Shown here piece after piece: positions 17,216 to 25,437 of a stretch of 64,000 nt of DNA. Source of the DNA: Candidatus Saccharibacteria bacterium oral taxon 955. Lineage in GTDB: Bacteria > Patescibacteriota > Saccharimonadia > Saccharimonadales > Saccharimonadaceae. Every line of letters begins with the position of its first letter. Position 1 is the first letter of the stretch. The stretch is from positions 806,001-870,000 of the forward strand of contig CP047918.1 of NCBI GenBank assembly GCA_010202265.1. Direction: 5' to 3'. The notes under the pieces are model-generated. The model was not told where the DNA came from and did no database searches. It saw only the letters and a list, made by a program, of their open reading frames with translations. Made by a program: the position numbers and the translations under genes.

Positions 17216-17755
17216 TTAACGATAAGACAGATCCGTAACATTATCAATAACCTGCACATCGTCTGGTAATGGTACAGACTGCTTGCAATAGTCGTTTTTT
17301 ATGAAAAAACTGTTTACCCCAGCGTTAATGCCAGCTTCGTAATCATAATAGTAGCTGTCGCCGACCATATATACATTTCTAGCATCAAGATTAAAATCTC
17401 GTACGATATCTCGTATCACATACGTTTTGCCATTTCTATCGCTACCGTCCGAACAGAAAAATCCATCAACAAACCTCTTGATATTAAGATTAACGATCTT
17501 GGCTTTCAACTCTTCAAGTGCTTCTGGTCCTGGGACAGGGTGGGCTGAAACAATAAATATTTTATATCCGCAAGCCCGAAGATTTTTCAGGAAATCATAC
17601 ACGCCATCGACTAAGCTTAAGTTGTTATGGCTATGTTTCTCAACCTGATCACCTTTATAGATACTATCTGGCCGGGAATTTTTATCCGCGCCAGTAGGCC
17701 GCCAAAGCGTACCGTCACCATCAAAAATTACTGCTTTTGTGTTATTTTTATTCAT
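17216..17755 (-). CDS. HAD-superfamily (subfamily III-like) phosphatase
   Basis: 179 aa from ATG 17755; a TTG at 17764 is a weaker option. Motif I is FDGDGTLW with two nucleophile-loop Asp. Motif II is the Ser in FIVSAHP, and motif III/IV is MVGDSYYYDYEAG. The short length and lack of a large cap resemble HAD-IIIA enzymes (GmhB, HisB-N type), so a sugar-phosphate or similar small substrate is likely. It follows the DUF1697 gene by 28 bases. The promoter of the His leader starts within 20 bases of its stop. Confidence 0.8.
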   Translation of the reverse strand: MNKNNTKAVIFDGDGTLWRPTGADKNSRPDSIYKGDQVEKHSHNNLSLVDGVYDFLKNLRACGYKIFIVSAHPVPGPEALEELKAKIVNLNIKRFVDGFFCSDGSDRNGKTYVIRDIVRDFNLDARNVYMVGDSYYYDYEAGINAGVNSFFIKNDYCKQSVPLPDDVQVIDNVTDLSYR

Positions 17756-17783
17756 GCTGTTCAATCTGTAAAATTCGCATAAC

Positions 17784-18317
17784 CTACCCCAGCATCTCGC
17801 CTAATCTGTCGAATGTTCGCCCATTGCGAATAGTGATCAGTGGGTAAAACTTTTCTTTCATTAGTAACTTATGGTATGAGGTACGCAAAAATTCTTTCTC
17901 CGTATACTTACCCCAAAAGACTGCCTTTTTGCCAAAATGAACAACCTCATCATGAAGCGGCATTTGGCTAATCCTATCTTTCATATTCTCAGGGTCAACA
18001 TCATCGGTATAGAATAATACATCTTTCCGCGCCAGAGGCTGGTACCACCACTCTGGTAGACCAGACACTTCACCTAAATACTCTTCTTTCGTCAAAATGA
18101 CGTGTTTGATGGTAAACGGAAAACGCTCCAATATGCCAGCAACATTCTCTTTGATTGTCGTCAGGCCATCATCAGTATCAAATATGACATTACCGCTATT
18201 GATATACGTAACAACATCCTGATACCCCAACCCTTCGAGGCTTGCCGTAAGGTCGTTCATCGAGACTTTATTTTTACCGCCAACATTGATACCCCGGAGC
18301 AACAGGATATATCTCAT
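17784..18317 (-). CDS. DUF1697 family protein
   Basis: 177 aa from ATG 18317: MRYILLLRGINVGGKNKVSM is the family opening, followed by YINSGNVIF and a C-terminal TYHKL-like segment. DUF1697 is a widespread alpha/beta protein of unknown function. The upstream in-frame extension to 18422 is not coding for this protein but a fragment of another gene (see 18331-18422). TATACT (18330-18325) lies seven bases before the ATG, so the mRNA is likely leaderless. Confidence 0.85.
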   Translation of the reverse strand: MRYILLLRGINVGGKNKVSMNDLTASLEGLGYQDVVTYINSGNVIFDTDDGLTTIKENVAGILERFPFTIKHVILTKEEYLGEVSGLPEWWYQPLARKDVLFYTDDVDPENMKDRISQMPLHDEVVHFGKKAVFWGKYTEKEFLRTSYHKLLMKEKFYPLITIRNGRTFDRLGEMLG

Positions 18318-18330
18318 ACTCTTTAGTATA

Positions 18331-18422
18331 CTATCGCCTGCGCTTCCGGCCAAATGCGCTGCACTAGCGCCGCGCGTAGTTAGGCGCACCCAAGCGTCAC
18401 CGTACACCCGGTTGATTGCCAT
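18331..18422 (-). pseudogene. 3' fragment of a winged-helix regulator gene
   Basis: Translating the minus strand gives AINRVYGDAWVRLTTRG, closely matching the end of the intact regulator at 19932-20204 (AIDQAYGDAWVRLTMRG). Nothing upstream of it corresponds to the regulator's DNA-binding part. A duplicated remnant left beside the DUF1697 promoter. Confidence 0.75.
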
Positions 18423-18430
18423 CAGTCCTT
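18331..18430. repeat. Direct repeat, left copy (partner 19940-20044)
   Basis: Starts with CTATCGCCTGCGCTTCCGGC and ends with GATTGCCATCAGTCCTT; the other copy has the same ends with scattered differences and a few extra bases. The two copies flank the TetR and reductase genes in the same orientation. Confidence 0.8.
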
Positions 18431-18472
18431 AGACATCACGAATCTACCAACAGCCACTCAGCCACTCTTCTA

Positions 18473-18533
18473 TTGACACAATAATCATAATTCGATACGA
18501 TATGAATGAATATAAAAAGTTATTCATTCATAT
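18473..18533 (+). promoter_or_regulatory. TetR-gene promoter with perfect 12-bp inverted-repeat operator
   Basis: -35 TTGACA (18473-18478), 17-bp spacer, -10 TACGAT (18496-18501). Overlapping the -10 and start is ATATGAATGAAT, 10-bp spacer, ATTCATTCATAT (18500-18533), a perfect dyad typical of TetR-family sites. Autorepression by the adjacent TetR protein is inferred. Confidence 0.8.
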
Positions 18534-18559
18534 CACTAACATGAAGGAGGTCACCAGCG

Positions 18560-19126
18560 TTGGACAAAAGACAAGCATTAAAAACAGCTGCCTATGATGT
18601 CTTCTCAAAAAAGGGATATAAGAAGGCCGGTATCTCAGAAATTGCTAAACGTGCTGGGTTAGCAGTCGGTTCTTTTTACAACTACTACGACGGCAAAGAA
18701 ACTATCTTTCTGGATGTGTACGTTGAAGAAAACAATCGCATTCGCCAAGCGATGATGGACGACATTGATTGGCAGCAGGATTTGGTTGAGCTTGTGAGGC
18801 AGATTTTTGAACAGTCACGAAGCCTCGTTTCGTCCAACAAAATTCTGGCGGAATGGCATAATCCAGCCGTCTCTCGCACACTACGTGGTTATTATTCTTC
18901 AGGTAAGGGTAAAGCTACGAACACCTTCCATCAATTTTTGGTCGAGACCTTTACTGGTCGCATGGTAGCAGAAGGATATTCAGAGGAAAAGATTCAGAAT
19001 ATTTTACAGGTTTATAATTTGTTTTACTACATGGATATACATATCACTGAAGGCGATTTTCCAGGTATCAGTAGGACGCTGGAAATACTTGCCACTAACT
19101 TTGTTAAAGGTATTTTTACATCATGA
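18560..19126 (+). CDS. TetR-family transcriptional repressor
   Basis: 188 aa. The N-terminal HTH (KKAGISEIAKRAGLAVGSFY, about 21-40) is the TetR signature. The C-terminal ligand-binding half is diverse. It starts with TTG at 18560 after a strong AAGGAGG site nine bases ahead. The palindromic operator overlaps its promoter, and the reductase-like gene follows with a four-base overlap, so the protein probably controls its own two-gene operon in response to a small ligand. Confidence 0.9.
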   Translation: MDKRQALKTAAYDVFSKKGYKKAGISEIAKRAGLAVGSFYNYYDGKETIFLDVYVEENNRIRQAMMDDIDWQQDLVELVRQIFEQSRSLVSSNKILAEWHNPAVSRTLRGYYSSGKGKATNTFHQFLVETFTGRMVAEGYSEEKIQNILQVYNLFYYMDIHITEGDFPGISRTLEILATNFVKGIFTS

Positions 19127-19896
19127 AAAGGAGTAAAAAAATGGTAATCATCGTTATATCTATTCTTACAGTTATAGGCCTTGCCACTTGGGGTGTCATC
19201 GCCTACTTAGGGAAAGGCCAAACGTTATCGGTCAAATCTATCGAAAACCCTAGCGGAGACCTTCATGTCATTCGCCTAGCAAAGCCTGATACTATGACAT
19301 GGAAGGCGGGCTCTTATGCCAAGATCACGCTACCCAGTACGGCATCTGGTGGTGGAAAGAGTGATCATAAGGGCGAACAGACAAGCCGTTGGCTGAGTAT
19401 CGCCTCTAGTCCTGAGGATAATGAAATTATTATCCTAACCCACAATAGCGGTAGTCCTTATAAAAAAGCTTTGACTAGCCTACCAGCAGGTAGTCAGGTC
19501 AAGATGAGTTGGCTGGAACCTTCTTTGTCAGTTACAGACGGTAACGAGCCACTGGTTTGCTTCGCGTCTGATGTCGGTATCTCAGCAATACGACCAATTG
19601 TCAGGCAGTGGGCCGGTAAACGCCCTGTCATTCTCTATCACCTAGACAAGGGAGTAAAGGTCTTTGACAAGGAACTCTCAGAGCTAGCAAACAAAACAGC
19701 CAATATGACTTATGAGACCAGTGCTAGCCTTTCTCAAAGCCAAGAACGCTTCAAGCAGGCGATTGATAGATATGGCAACAAGGCTCAATATCTCGTGGCA
19801 GGACAGCCCGACGATGTGAAAACGATGAAGAAACTCCTTGGAGACAACGCTATGCATGATAACGTCAAATCAAGTACTTTTCGGGGGTTGAAGTAG
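19123..19896 (+). CDS. Membrane-anchored ferredoxin-NADP reductase-like flavoprotein
   Basis: 257 aa. One N-terminal membrane helix (about 8-28) precedes an FNR-type core. The FAD-binding motif is RWLSIASSP (89-97), matching the RxYSxASxP pattern with Trp in place of Tyr. The nucleotide-binding segment is FASDVGISAIRPIV (147-160). There is no iron-sulfur or heme domain, so the electron partner is separate. Control by the upstream TetR repressor suggests a stress or detoxification role (inference). It ends without an obvious terminator before the convergent regulator. Confidence 0.8.
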   Translation: MKRSKKMVIIVISILTVIGLATWGVIAYLGKGQTLSVKSIENPSGDLHVIRLAKPDTMTWKAGSYAKITLPSTASGGGKSDHKGEQTSRWLSIASSPEDNEIIILTHNSGSPYKKALTSLPAGSQVKMSWLEPSLSVTDGNEPLVCFASDVGISAIRPIVRQWAGKRPVILYHLDKGVKVFDKELSELANKTANMTYETSASLSQSQERFKQAIDRYGNKAQYLVAGQPDDVKTMKKLLGDNAMHDNVKSSTFRGLK

Positions 19897-19931
19897 TCAA
19901 TATGACTGTATGAGTTGCCGATAGGTGATAC

Positions 19932-20204
19932 TTAGACAGCTATCGCCTGAGCTTCCGGCCAAATTCGCTGTACCAGCCGCTTGCCGCGCATGGTTAGTCG
20001 CACCCAAGCGTCACCATAGGCTTGGTCGATTGCCATCAGTCCTTTTCGGCGTAAGTCTGTCAACACGTTCATCACCGTCCTGCGCGGCATTCCCATCTGC
20101 GCCGCCAGTGAGTCTGCTCCATCGCCACCATCTTCGTACACCTGCTGCAATACCAGCGCTTCGTTGGTTGTTAGGTTAATCTCTTTTACTTGCGTTTTGC
20201 TCAT
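19932..20204 (-). CDS. Winged-helix (MarR-like) regulator
   Basis: 90 aa. Single DNA-binding domain: TTNEALVLQQVYEDGG, then SLAAQMGMPRRTVMNVL as helix-turn-helix, then LRRKGLMAID and a wing (YGDAWVRLTMRG). The ribosome-binding site AAAGGG precedes ATG 20204. It lacks dimerisation extensions, so it may be a small sensor-type regulator. Its 3' third is duplicated at 18331-18430. Targets unknown. Confidence 0.75.
   Translation of the reverse strand: MSKTQVKEINLTTNEALVLQQVYEDGGDGADSLAAQMGMPRRTVMNVLTDLRRKGLMAIDQAYGDAWVRLTMRGKRLVQRIWPEAQAIAV
19940..20044. repeat. Direct repeat, right copy (partner 18331-18430)
   Basis: The intact copy, forming the 3' part of the regulator gene at 19932-20204. Confidence 0.8.
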
Positions 20205-20272
20205 AATAACCCTTTCTTTTAGCGATATTTTGATAATACGCTGACGATCTTTAAAAACGCTGTAAAAGTCTA

Positions 20273-20680
20273 TTAGTCTCTAGAGTCATAAAATAATGCT
20301 TCTGACCTACGAGATATATACGTTATGTTGCTTTTACGATTGCTGTATTTACTTTGTAGGTCGACAATATCAATTTGTTGCTCTGCTGGTTTTAGGTCAT
20401 TTTTATATACCTGAATGGTTATCATGTCATTTGTTGCCACAACTTTATGTAAACTACCAGAAGATAGACTAATGTTTTCTGGTGACGGGTCTTTTACTGG
20501 CTGATTGAAATATAAACGCCATCTCACAACATCTCCAGAATTTTCCGCAGGAATATACTCAACACGTCGCAACCTCGGGCCCTGACTGTCGACTAAAATA
20601 AACATGAACACGACAAGTATAGTCACCAACAAAACTAACCACTGCCAGCGTTGAATTTTGTGCCAATAATTAATAGACAT
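20273..20680 (-). CDS. Small membrane-anchored hypothetical protein
   Basis: 135 aa from ATG 20680. One hydrophobic helix near the N terminus (about 13-29) is followed by an extracytoplasmic beta-rich domain (VEYIPAENSGDVVRWRLYF, then ENISLSSGSLHKVVATND) that looks like a Big/fibronectin-like or Ig-type strand pattern. No family recognised. Its ribosome-binding site AAGGAG lies inside the end of the upstream gene, which it overlaps by 11 bases, so it belongs with the ArsP-like permease operon. Possibly a third subunit of that transporter (inference). Confidence 0.6.
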   Translation of the reverse strand: MSINYWHKIQRWQWLVLLVTILVVFMFILVDSQGPRLRRVEYIPAENSGDVVRWRLYFNQPVKDPSPENISLSSGSLHKVVATNDMITIQVYKNDLKPAEQQIDIVDLQSKYSNRKSNITYISRRSEALFYDSRD

Positions 20681-21419
20681 ATTGGTTTTTCTCCTTGTCA
20701 ATCGGACGAATATAATCAGGCGACAATACGGTATGATCAGAAGAGCTATTGCCTGGATTGGCGATAAATACTCCACTGACCTCCACCCACTGATCTATCG
20801 ATAGTGTCTTTCGCCAACCAGGGCTATAAACTGGCACGCCGACGGGACGAGCATCCATCACGCAACAGGTCACTACAAAACGCGAAACAAAAAAGACGTT
20901 TTCATCACCACTCGATGTAATGAATCCACTAACTTTGACTGGCTTGTTTTGGTATTGTTTCGGATCGCTAGATTGAGACAATAGTAGCGCCCAATCCTTG
21001 ACAGTGAAGTTTGCATAACCTCCCCTTTCCTTGAGAATTGCAGACTCCGTGGCGTCGTTTGTCGCATTTGCGCCACTATTCATAACACGTTGACCCACTG
21101 TCAAGCTGGTTAACGCAGCTGGTTTTATCACTAACAAAATAAATGTCGATGTGACAACTATTACCGTTGACACATAGATTCGACTCTTTTTTTGGGTTTT
21201 TTTGTGATAATCCCTAGAGATAACAATTATAGCAATGACAGCTAGTACAGCCCCAGCTACTGCTAATATTAGTGAAAAGATCTCGTACCTCGGGTGAATA
21301 TACCATCTGAGCTTTTCTTCAAAAAATAACCAAATTGTAGCAACGCTAGCAATCAGGACAAGCAAGACGCCACTCCATTCGTCCAGTTTGTTAAGTCGCC
21401 GTATAAACTTAGAATACAT
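20670..21419 (-). CDS. TIGR03943/DUF1980-type permease partner protein
   Basis: 249 aa. Three to four hydrophobic segments in the first 115 residues are followed by an extracytoplasmic domain with VVTCCVMDARPVGVPVY near residues 185-205 (the paired Cys typical of the family) and a VKVSGF OB-like strand. Members are almost always encoded next to a UPF0718/ArsP permease, as here (the upstream gene overlaps by 11 bases). The substrate is unknown; metal or organoarsenical transport has been proposed for the permease family. Confidence 0.85.
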   Translation of the reverse strand: MYSKFIRRLNKLDEWSGVLLVLIASVATIWLFFEEKLRWYIHPRYEIFSLILAVAGAVLAVIAIIVISRDYHKKTQKKSRIYVSTVIVVTSTFILLVIKPAALTSLTVGQRVMNSGANATNDATESAILKERGGYANFTVKDWALLLSQSSDPKQYQNKPVKVSGFITSSGDENVFFVSRFVVTCCVMDARPVGVPVYSPGWRKTLSIDQWVEVSGVFIANPGNSSSDHTVLSPDYIRPIDKEKNQYVY

Positions 21420-22389
21420 AATTTACCACCAGTCCAATCAACATAGACATCAAAAACACCAACACAGAGACCTGTAAAAGTATATTTCGACGATACGTCG
21501 TACGCATCAAGCTCAGCATTTTGACATCAATCATCGGACCGAACGTCAAGAAACTAACCAGTGAACCGGACGTAAAAGAACCACGGAATGCCAAAGCAAA
21601 AAACGCATCAACGCTAGAACAAATAGACACAACAAAAGCCAGGACCGCCATAACCAAAACAGACCATGCCGGACTATTCCCAAGCAGCAATATCGTTTCG
21701 CGCGGTACTACAACCTGGATAAAACCAGCTACCATTGCACCAATCACCAACGCGGGCATCATACTGCGCGTTTCATGCTTGAAAAAATGTAGCGCGTCAA
21801 CGAGCTTATTTGAATTGTCTTTTTTCTCTTTGCAAATAGCAATAAATTCTGGGCGCAACATAGCATCTTGCCGTGTTGAGCTATATATCCAGCCAATGAG
21901 ATTGGCGATCAAAAAACCACCCAGAATTCTGGTGATCAGTACAGTGTTATCGTCAGAGAATGCCTGCTGAGTTGTGATGATAGTCACAGGATTTAGTATT
22001 GGTGCTGCCAAAAGAAATGTGAGAGATTCTGCTGGCGTTAAACCTTTGGCAAGCAGCCCACGTGCTAATGGCACGTTGCCGCACTCACAAACCGGCATAA
22101 ACACCCCGAGCAGTGAGATGAGAGCACGGCGCAGGAATGGTTGCTTCGGCAAGTACTTTAGCAACCAGTCATGAGGCAGCCACAAACGAACAATGATAGA
22201 AAAAAATAACCCAAGCATAACGAAAGGTAGCGCCTCGATAATGACACCCAGGCTTAGGGTTATAAAATCTTGTACTTGCTTTGGCAAATCGATGGGCAAA
22301 AAATATCCAAAAATCTTTATTAGTGCAAAAACTAAAATCGTCGTTGCCGCCAAAAGCCAGCGCTTAATTTCTGTTTTACGTTTTTTCAC
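21409..22389 (-). CDS. UPF0718/ArsP-family permease
   Basis: 326 aa with about eight membrane helices. The family motif PVCECGNVPLARGLLAKG lies in the first half, and an SICSSVDAFFALAF segment, the counterpart repeat, in the second half. ArsP of Campylobacter exports organoarsenicals; other members have unknown ions. The start codon is GTG at 22389, six bases after TATAAT (22401-22396), so this is probably a leaderless GTG start heading a three-gene operon with the DUF1980 protein and the small anchored protein. Confidence 0.85.
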   Translation of the reverse strand: MKKRKTEIKRWLLAATTILVFALIKIFGYFLPIDLPKQVQDFITLSLGVIIEALPFVMLGLFFSIIVRLWLPHDWLLKYLPKQPFLRRALISLLGVFMPVCECGNVPLARGLLAKGLTPAESLTFLLAAPILNPVTIITTQQAFSDDNTVLITRILGGFLIANLIGWIYSSTRQDAMLRPEFIAICKEKKDNSNKLVDALHFFKHETRSMMPALVIGAMVAGFIQVVVPRETILLLGNSPAWSVLVMAVLAFVVSICSSVDAFFALAFRGSFTSGSLVSFLTFGPMIDVKMLSLMRTTYRRNILLQVSVLVFLMSMLIGLVVNYVF

Positions 22390-22436
22390 CTCTTTATTAT
22401 ACGTTTACTTCTGGTATTTTTGGCAAACATTTACCA

Positions 22437-22468
22437 AAAATAGCGCCCGAGGAGGTAAGCGCTATTTT
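22437..22468. terminator. Hairpin with T-runs, terminator of the Nudix gene
   Basis: AAAATAGCGC pairs with GCGCTATTTT over ten bases with a 12-base loop. It lies on the minus strand between the Nudix stop and the ArsP promoter. The T-rich 3' arm allows it to act in either direction. Confidence 0.7.
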
Positions 22469-22567
22469 GGCTATATGCCACGAGCTAATTTACTTGTGGT
22501 GAAGCGTTGTTGGGTATTTGTGGTATTGAGTCAGATTGACCTGACGGAGCAGTTTGGTTGAAAAAAT

Positions 22568-23167
22568 CTATCGCTTGTCGAACTCATCTTTATGGTTGTT
22601 TATGACATATGTTACGGGAAAAGACAATTCCTTTGACAACACTTCTTCGAATGTCAGCCAAACAGGATTTCCACCCTCTTCTTTCACCTTGATTTCAGGC
22701 TTTTCATCTAGCTCTACTAAATACGCATGCCATTTATGCGCATCGCACCCTCTTCGACATGAGTCACCGATTATATCATCGGACGAAATATGTTTGACGT
22801 CCGCTATAAGACCAACCTCCTCTAAAAGTTCTCTGCGTGCCGCCACCTCAGGGTTTTCCCCGGTATCGACGTGTCCCGATGGGACCGTGAGAACGAATGG
22901 GAATATCGTTCTTTTGAAGAAGAGATATGTATTATCAGGCGCCTTAACAAAAACTCCCACACTCTCGTGCCAGTATTCTCCATCATCCGCTATCCACCAA
23001 TTTACAGCTGGGTCTATCACTATAGATCTTTTTTCAAGGGCGTTACATGTTTCGCAGCGATAGAAAGTTTTTCCATCAATATACTCCCTATGAACCGTTT
23101 CTGAGTGACACTTTATGCAGTACTGATGGTACTTGCCGTCTTTATCCCAGTCAAAATTCAATTTCAT
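22568..23167 (-). CDS. Nudix hydrolase with N-terminal zinc ribbon
   Basis: 199 aa. Zinc ribbon: C17xxC20 and C38xxC41. Nudix box: GHVDTGENPEVAARREL then LEEVGL (97-119), with the REVxEE-type metal residues R111, E112, E115 and E116. A ribbon-plus-Nudix layout is seen in NudC-like and NadR-type hydrolases, but the sequence is not clearly NudC. Substrate unknown; nucleotide sugars or cofactors are typical. Ribosome-binding site GAGGT before ATG 23167; a strong hairpin follows. Confidence 0.85.
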   Translation of the reverse strand: MKLNFDWDKDGKYHQYCIKCHSETVHREYIDGKTFYRCETCNALEKRSIVIDPAVNWWIADDGEYWHESVGVFVKAPDNTYLFFKRTIFPFVLTVPSGHVDTGENPEVAARRELLEEVGLIADVKHISSDDIIGDSCRRGCDAHKWHAYLVELDEKPEIKVKEEGGNPVWLTFEEVLSKELSFPVTYVINNHKDEFDKR

Positions 23168-23244
23168 GCTCTTACCTCAATGCGTAAGTAATTACCTTTC
23201 TATTTTAACAGATTACGAGCAACCTCAAACGAGTTGTTTATAGA

Positions 23245-23454
23245 CTAATTTTTCCAAAGTACAGCTTGATAATATTTAATTGCCATATACTCATCAAGCG
23301 TCGTGATGCTCTTTTGAAGAATCTTTTCCTCATTGAGCACCGGCACGACAATGTCAATGAGTGGACGGGCAATCGCCCGAAATGACGGTTGGTTTTTAGA
23401 CATGATGGCTCGCTGGTTTCTGGCAATTGGTTGAGTTATAGTTGCTACTCTCAT
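23245..23454 (-). pseudogene. Glycosyltransferase family 2 remnant
   Basis: The 69-codon frame contains RPLIDIVVPVLNEEKILQKS and then TTLDEYMA, the unmistakable start of a GT2 domain, then loses homology and ends. The rest of the enzyme is absent. It lies just downstream of tRNA-Asn in the transcription direction. Confidence 0.65.
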
Positions 23455-23499
23455 GAGGGAAAATATAGATGAGGGGTCTATAAAAATACTTTAAGCTAA

Positions 23500-23529
23500 A
23501 ACAAAGAAAAAACACCTCCTTAGAAGTGT
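23500..23529 (-). terminator. Intrinsic terminator after tRNA-Asn
   Basis: Minus strand: ACACTTC-TAAG-GAGGTGT followed by a T-rich run, directly after the tRNA 3' end. Confidence 0.7.
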
Positions 23530-23536
23530 CTTTTCT

Positions 23537-23611
23537 TGGCTCCGGCAGCTGGGCTCGAACCAGCGACCTATTGGTTAACAGCCAACCGCTCTACCGCTGA
23601 GCTATGCCGGA
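23537..23611 (-). tRNA. tRNA-Asn(GTT)
   Basis: 75 nt with the CCA end encoded. The acceptor stem TCCGGCA/TGCCGGA pairs fully. The D arm GCTCAGCGGTAGAGC, the anticodon arm with GTT, and GGTTCGAGCC in the T arm are all standard. The anticodon loop reads CTGTTAA. It is read from the minus strand. Confidence 0.95.
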
Positions 23612-23694
23612 ATACTATTGATCTAGGTGCTTCTGCGCGCCGAAACGCGCAGATACAGAAGTTATTGTATACCAATTTCCTGCCCCTGTAAATA

Positions 23695-25416
23695 CTACTG
23701 AGCATGGAGTTTGTCTATGTTTTTAGCGAGATCGGCAATTGTCTCCCACGACGAGCCATCCGTCATAATAGCTAAAACATATGTACCACTTGATCCATAG
23801 ACAATAGCCGCGTCATGAAGCAATCCATTCATAAACCCTACTTTGTTTGCAACTTTGCCACCTACACCAGCTGGAATTCCTTTCCGGAAAACATTACCTG
23901 TCATCGCAGAAATGAGACGTTGTTGATTTTCACTAGAGAAATTTTGCCTAGTTGCGATCATCCCGAGCAAAAGCGTCAGGTCATTGGCCGTCGTATACGG
24001 TCCACCCTCTTTCATGAATGTTGAATTCGCAAGTCCAATCGCCTGAATGTCAGCCGTAACATTCTTGAGACCGATAGAACCGAGGAAGCTCTCGGCACAC
24101 GCATTGTCGCTGTGACTTATCATTTTGTTGAAGCACGCCACACTACTCGACCAATCTCGCTTCCCCGAATCAATTTGCTTCATAAGACTGTAGGCAACAA
24201 ATAATTTATAGGTACTGGCAGTTACAAATTGCTCATTGCCACGATAATCCGCTCGACGCTTTTTGCCATCTAGCTCGATCATCGATATGCCAAACACACC
24301 CGAATGATCCTTAGCATAATTAGCCATCAATGCTGAAAGCCCAGTATCACTCGCACTATAAGTCCGTGTGTATTGCTCGGTCGGTGGCACAACTTTTGCG
24401 ATTACCGTCGCAGATGCAGCCTGACCGTCAACTACTGACTGGAGGCTTTTTACCGTTTCCGCGACATCAATTGCACGACCACTGTCACCCGTCGTCTGCG
24501 ACACAACCGTGAAGTCATTGGTTGTAATATGCGAGACTCCTGGCTTTATAGCCACCCTATAGGCCACGACGCTATTTAGCCACTTTGCCGACCGTTCGGT
24601 ATTTACTGTTGCAATAATCTTGTCGTTACTTGATGAAAAATCTAGCCAAGACATAACTTCGTTTCCTGGAATCACAACCGATTCACCACCCACCGTAAGA
24701 TTGATGCCCTTATTGAGACGTGAGTTCAGAGTCTCAGCAAGCCTCTTTGCCACATCATCTTTGATACGAGCCTCAATCTCTTTACGATCAACTCGAATTT
24801 CTGTCTGTTTCTGGATGGTCGGACGAGCCGATTTGACACTTTTTATCACATCACCAGCCTCACATTGACCGCCCTTTTTTGCAGAAACCATGACAAGCCT
24901 ATCACCCTGCGCTTTGAGAGTGGCATCAATTGGATCCTGACGGCAGCTCGGCATTAGGTGTTTTTCAGCATAACTATCAAACGATGATCCATATATGGGG
25001 ACGGGGGTGGATGTTGATTTCGACCCCGCCCAAAGTATTGACGTCGGCAAAAGACGCAAGTACCACGGATAATCAAGCTTTTCTAGCCGTGCCGTGTTAT
25101 CGACTTTTATGTCAGCAGATGATAACTTCGACGAGACCACTGGCTTAGAGCTCGTCCCCATATATATGTTGATTTTATGATTAGCGTATGCGGCATTGAG
25201 TTTTGAAGCCGCTTCACTGCGATCCATGCCACCAAGTGACATGCCGTCAATTTGTACAAACGGCAATAAACGACCAGCAGGATATAAAAGCTGAATCAGT
25301 AATACAAATCCAAGAGCAATACCTCCCACGACGCAAGACAGTCGACGCTTACTGATCTGTCCACAACGCAACTTGCTTCGAAGCACTCGATACATCGCCT
25401 TCCGTGCCCGCTTCAT
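23695..25416 (-). CDS. Membrane-anchored VanW-type/PG-binding and class A beta-lactamase-fold protein
   Basis: 573 aa. A basic N terminus and one helix (about 28-47) are followed by a YoaR/VanW-like region with PG_binding_4-type repeats (about 55-345). The C-terminal domain (about 355-573) is a class A serine hydrolase: S401-T-Y-K404 (SxxK), S436-D-N438 and K525-V-G527. A membrane-held enzyme with an attached wall-binding region is more likely a D,D-peptidase-like or envelope-remodelling protein than an antibiotic-degrading beta-lactamase, although the latter is possible. TATAAT (25429-25424) lies seven bases before the ATG, so leaderless expression is likely. Confidence 0.8.
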   Translation of the reverse strand: MKRARKAMYRVLRSKLRCGQISKRRLSCVVGGIALGFVLLIQLLYPAGRLLPFVQIDGMSLGGMDRSEAASKLNAAYANHKINIYMGTSSKPVVSSKLSSADIKVDNTARLEKLDYPWYLRLLPTSILWAGSKSTSTPVPIYGSSFDSYAEKHLMPSCRQDPIDATLKAQGDRLVMVSAKKGGQCEAGDVIKSVKSARPTIQKQTEIRVDRKEIEARIKDDVAKRLAETLNSRLNKGINLTVGGESVVIPGNEVMSWLDFSSSNDKIIATVNTERSAKWLNSVVAYRVAIKPGVSHITTNDFTVVSQTTGDSGRAIDVAETVKSLQSVVDGQAASATVIAKVVPPTEQYTRTYSASDTGLSALMANYAKDHSGVFGISMIELDGKKRRADYRGNEQFVTASTYKLFVAYSLMKQIDSGKRDWSSSVACFNKMISHSDNACAESFLGSIGLKNVTADIQAIGLANSTFMKEGGPYTTANDLTLLLGMIATRQNFSSENQQRLISAMTGNVFRKGIPAGVGGKVANKVGFMNGLLHDAAIVYGSSGTYVLAIMTDGSSWETIADLAKNIDKLHAQ

Positions 25417-25437
25417 ATTATTTATTATACAGGTTGG

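Noticed and set aside
17784..18422. 212-residue protein with an N-terminal extension on DUF1697
   Set aside because: The first 35 residues derive from a duplicated fragment of a different gene, and a -10 box sits seven bases before the internal ATG that starts the DUF1697 domain.
18331..20044. Composite transposon flanked by direct repeats
   Set aside because: No transposase, no terminal inverted repeats and no target-site duplication; the repeats are pieces of a chromosomal regulator gene.
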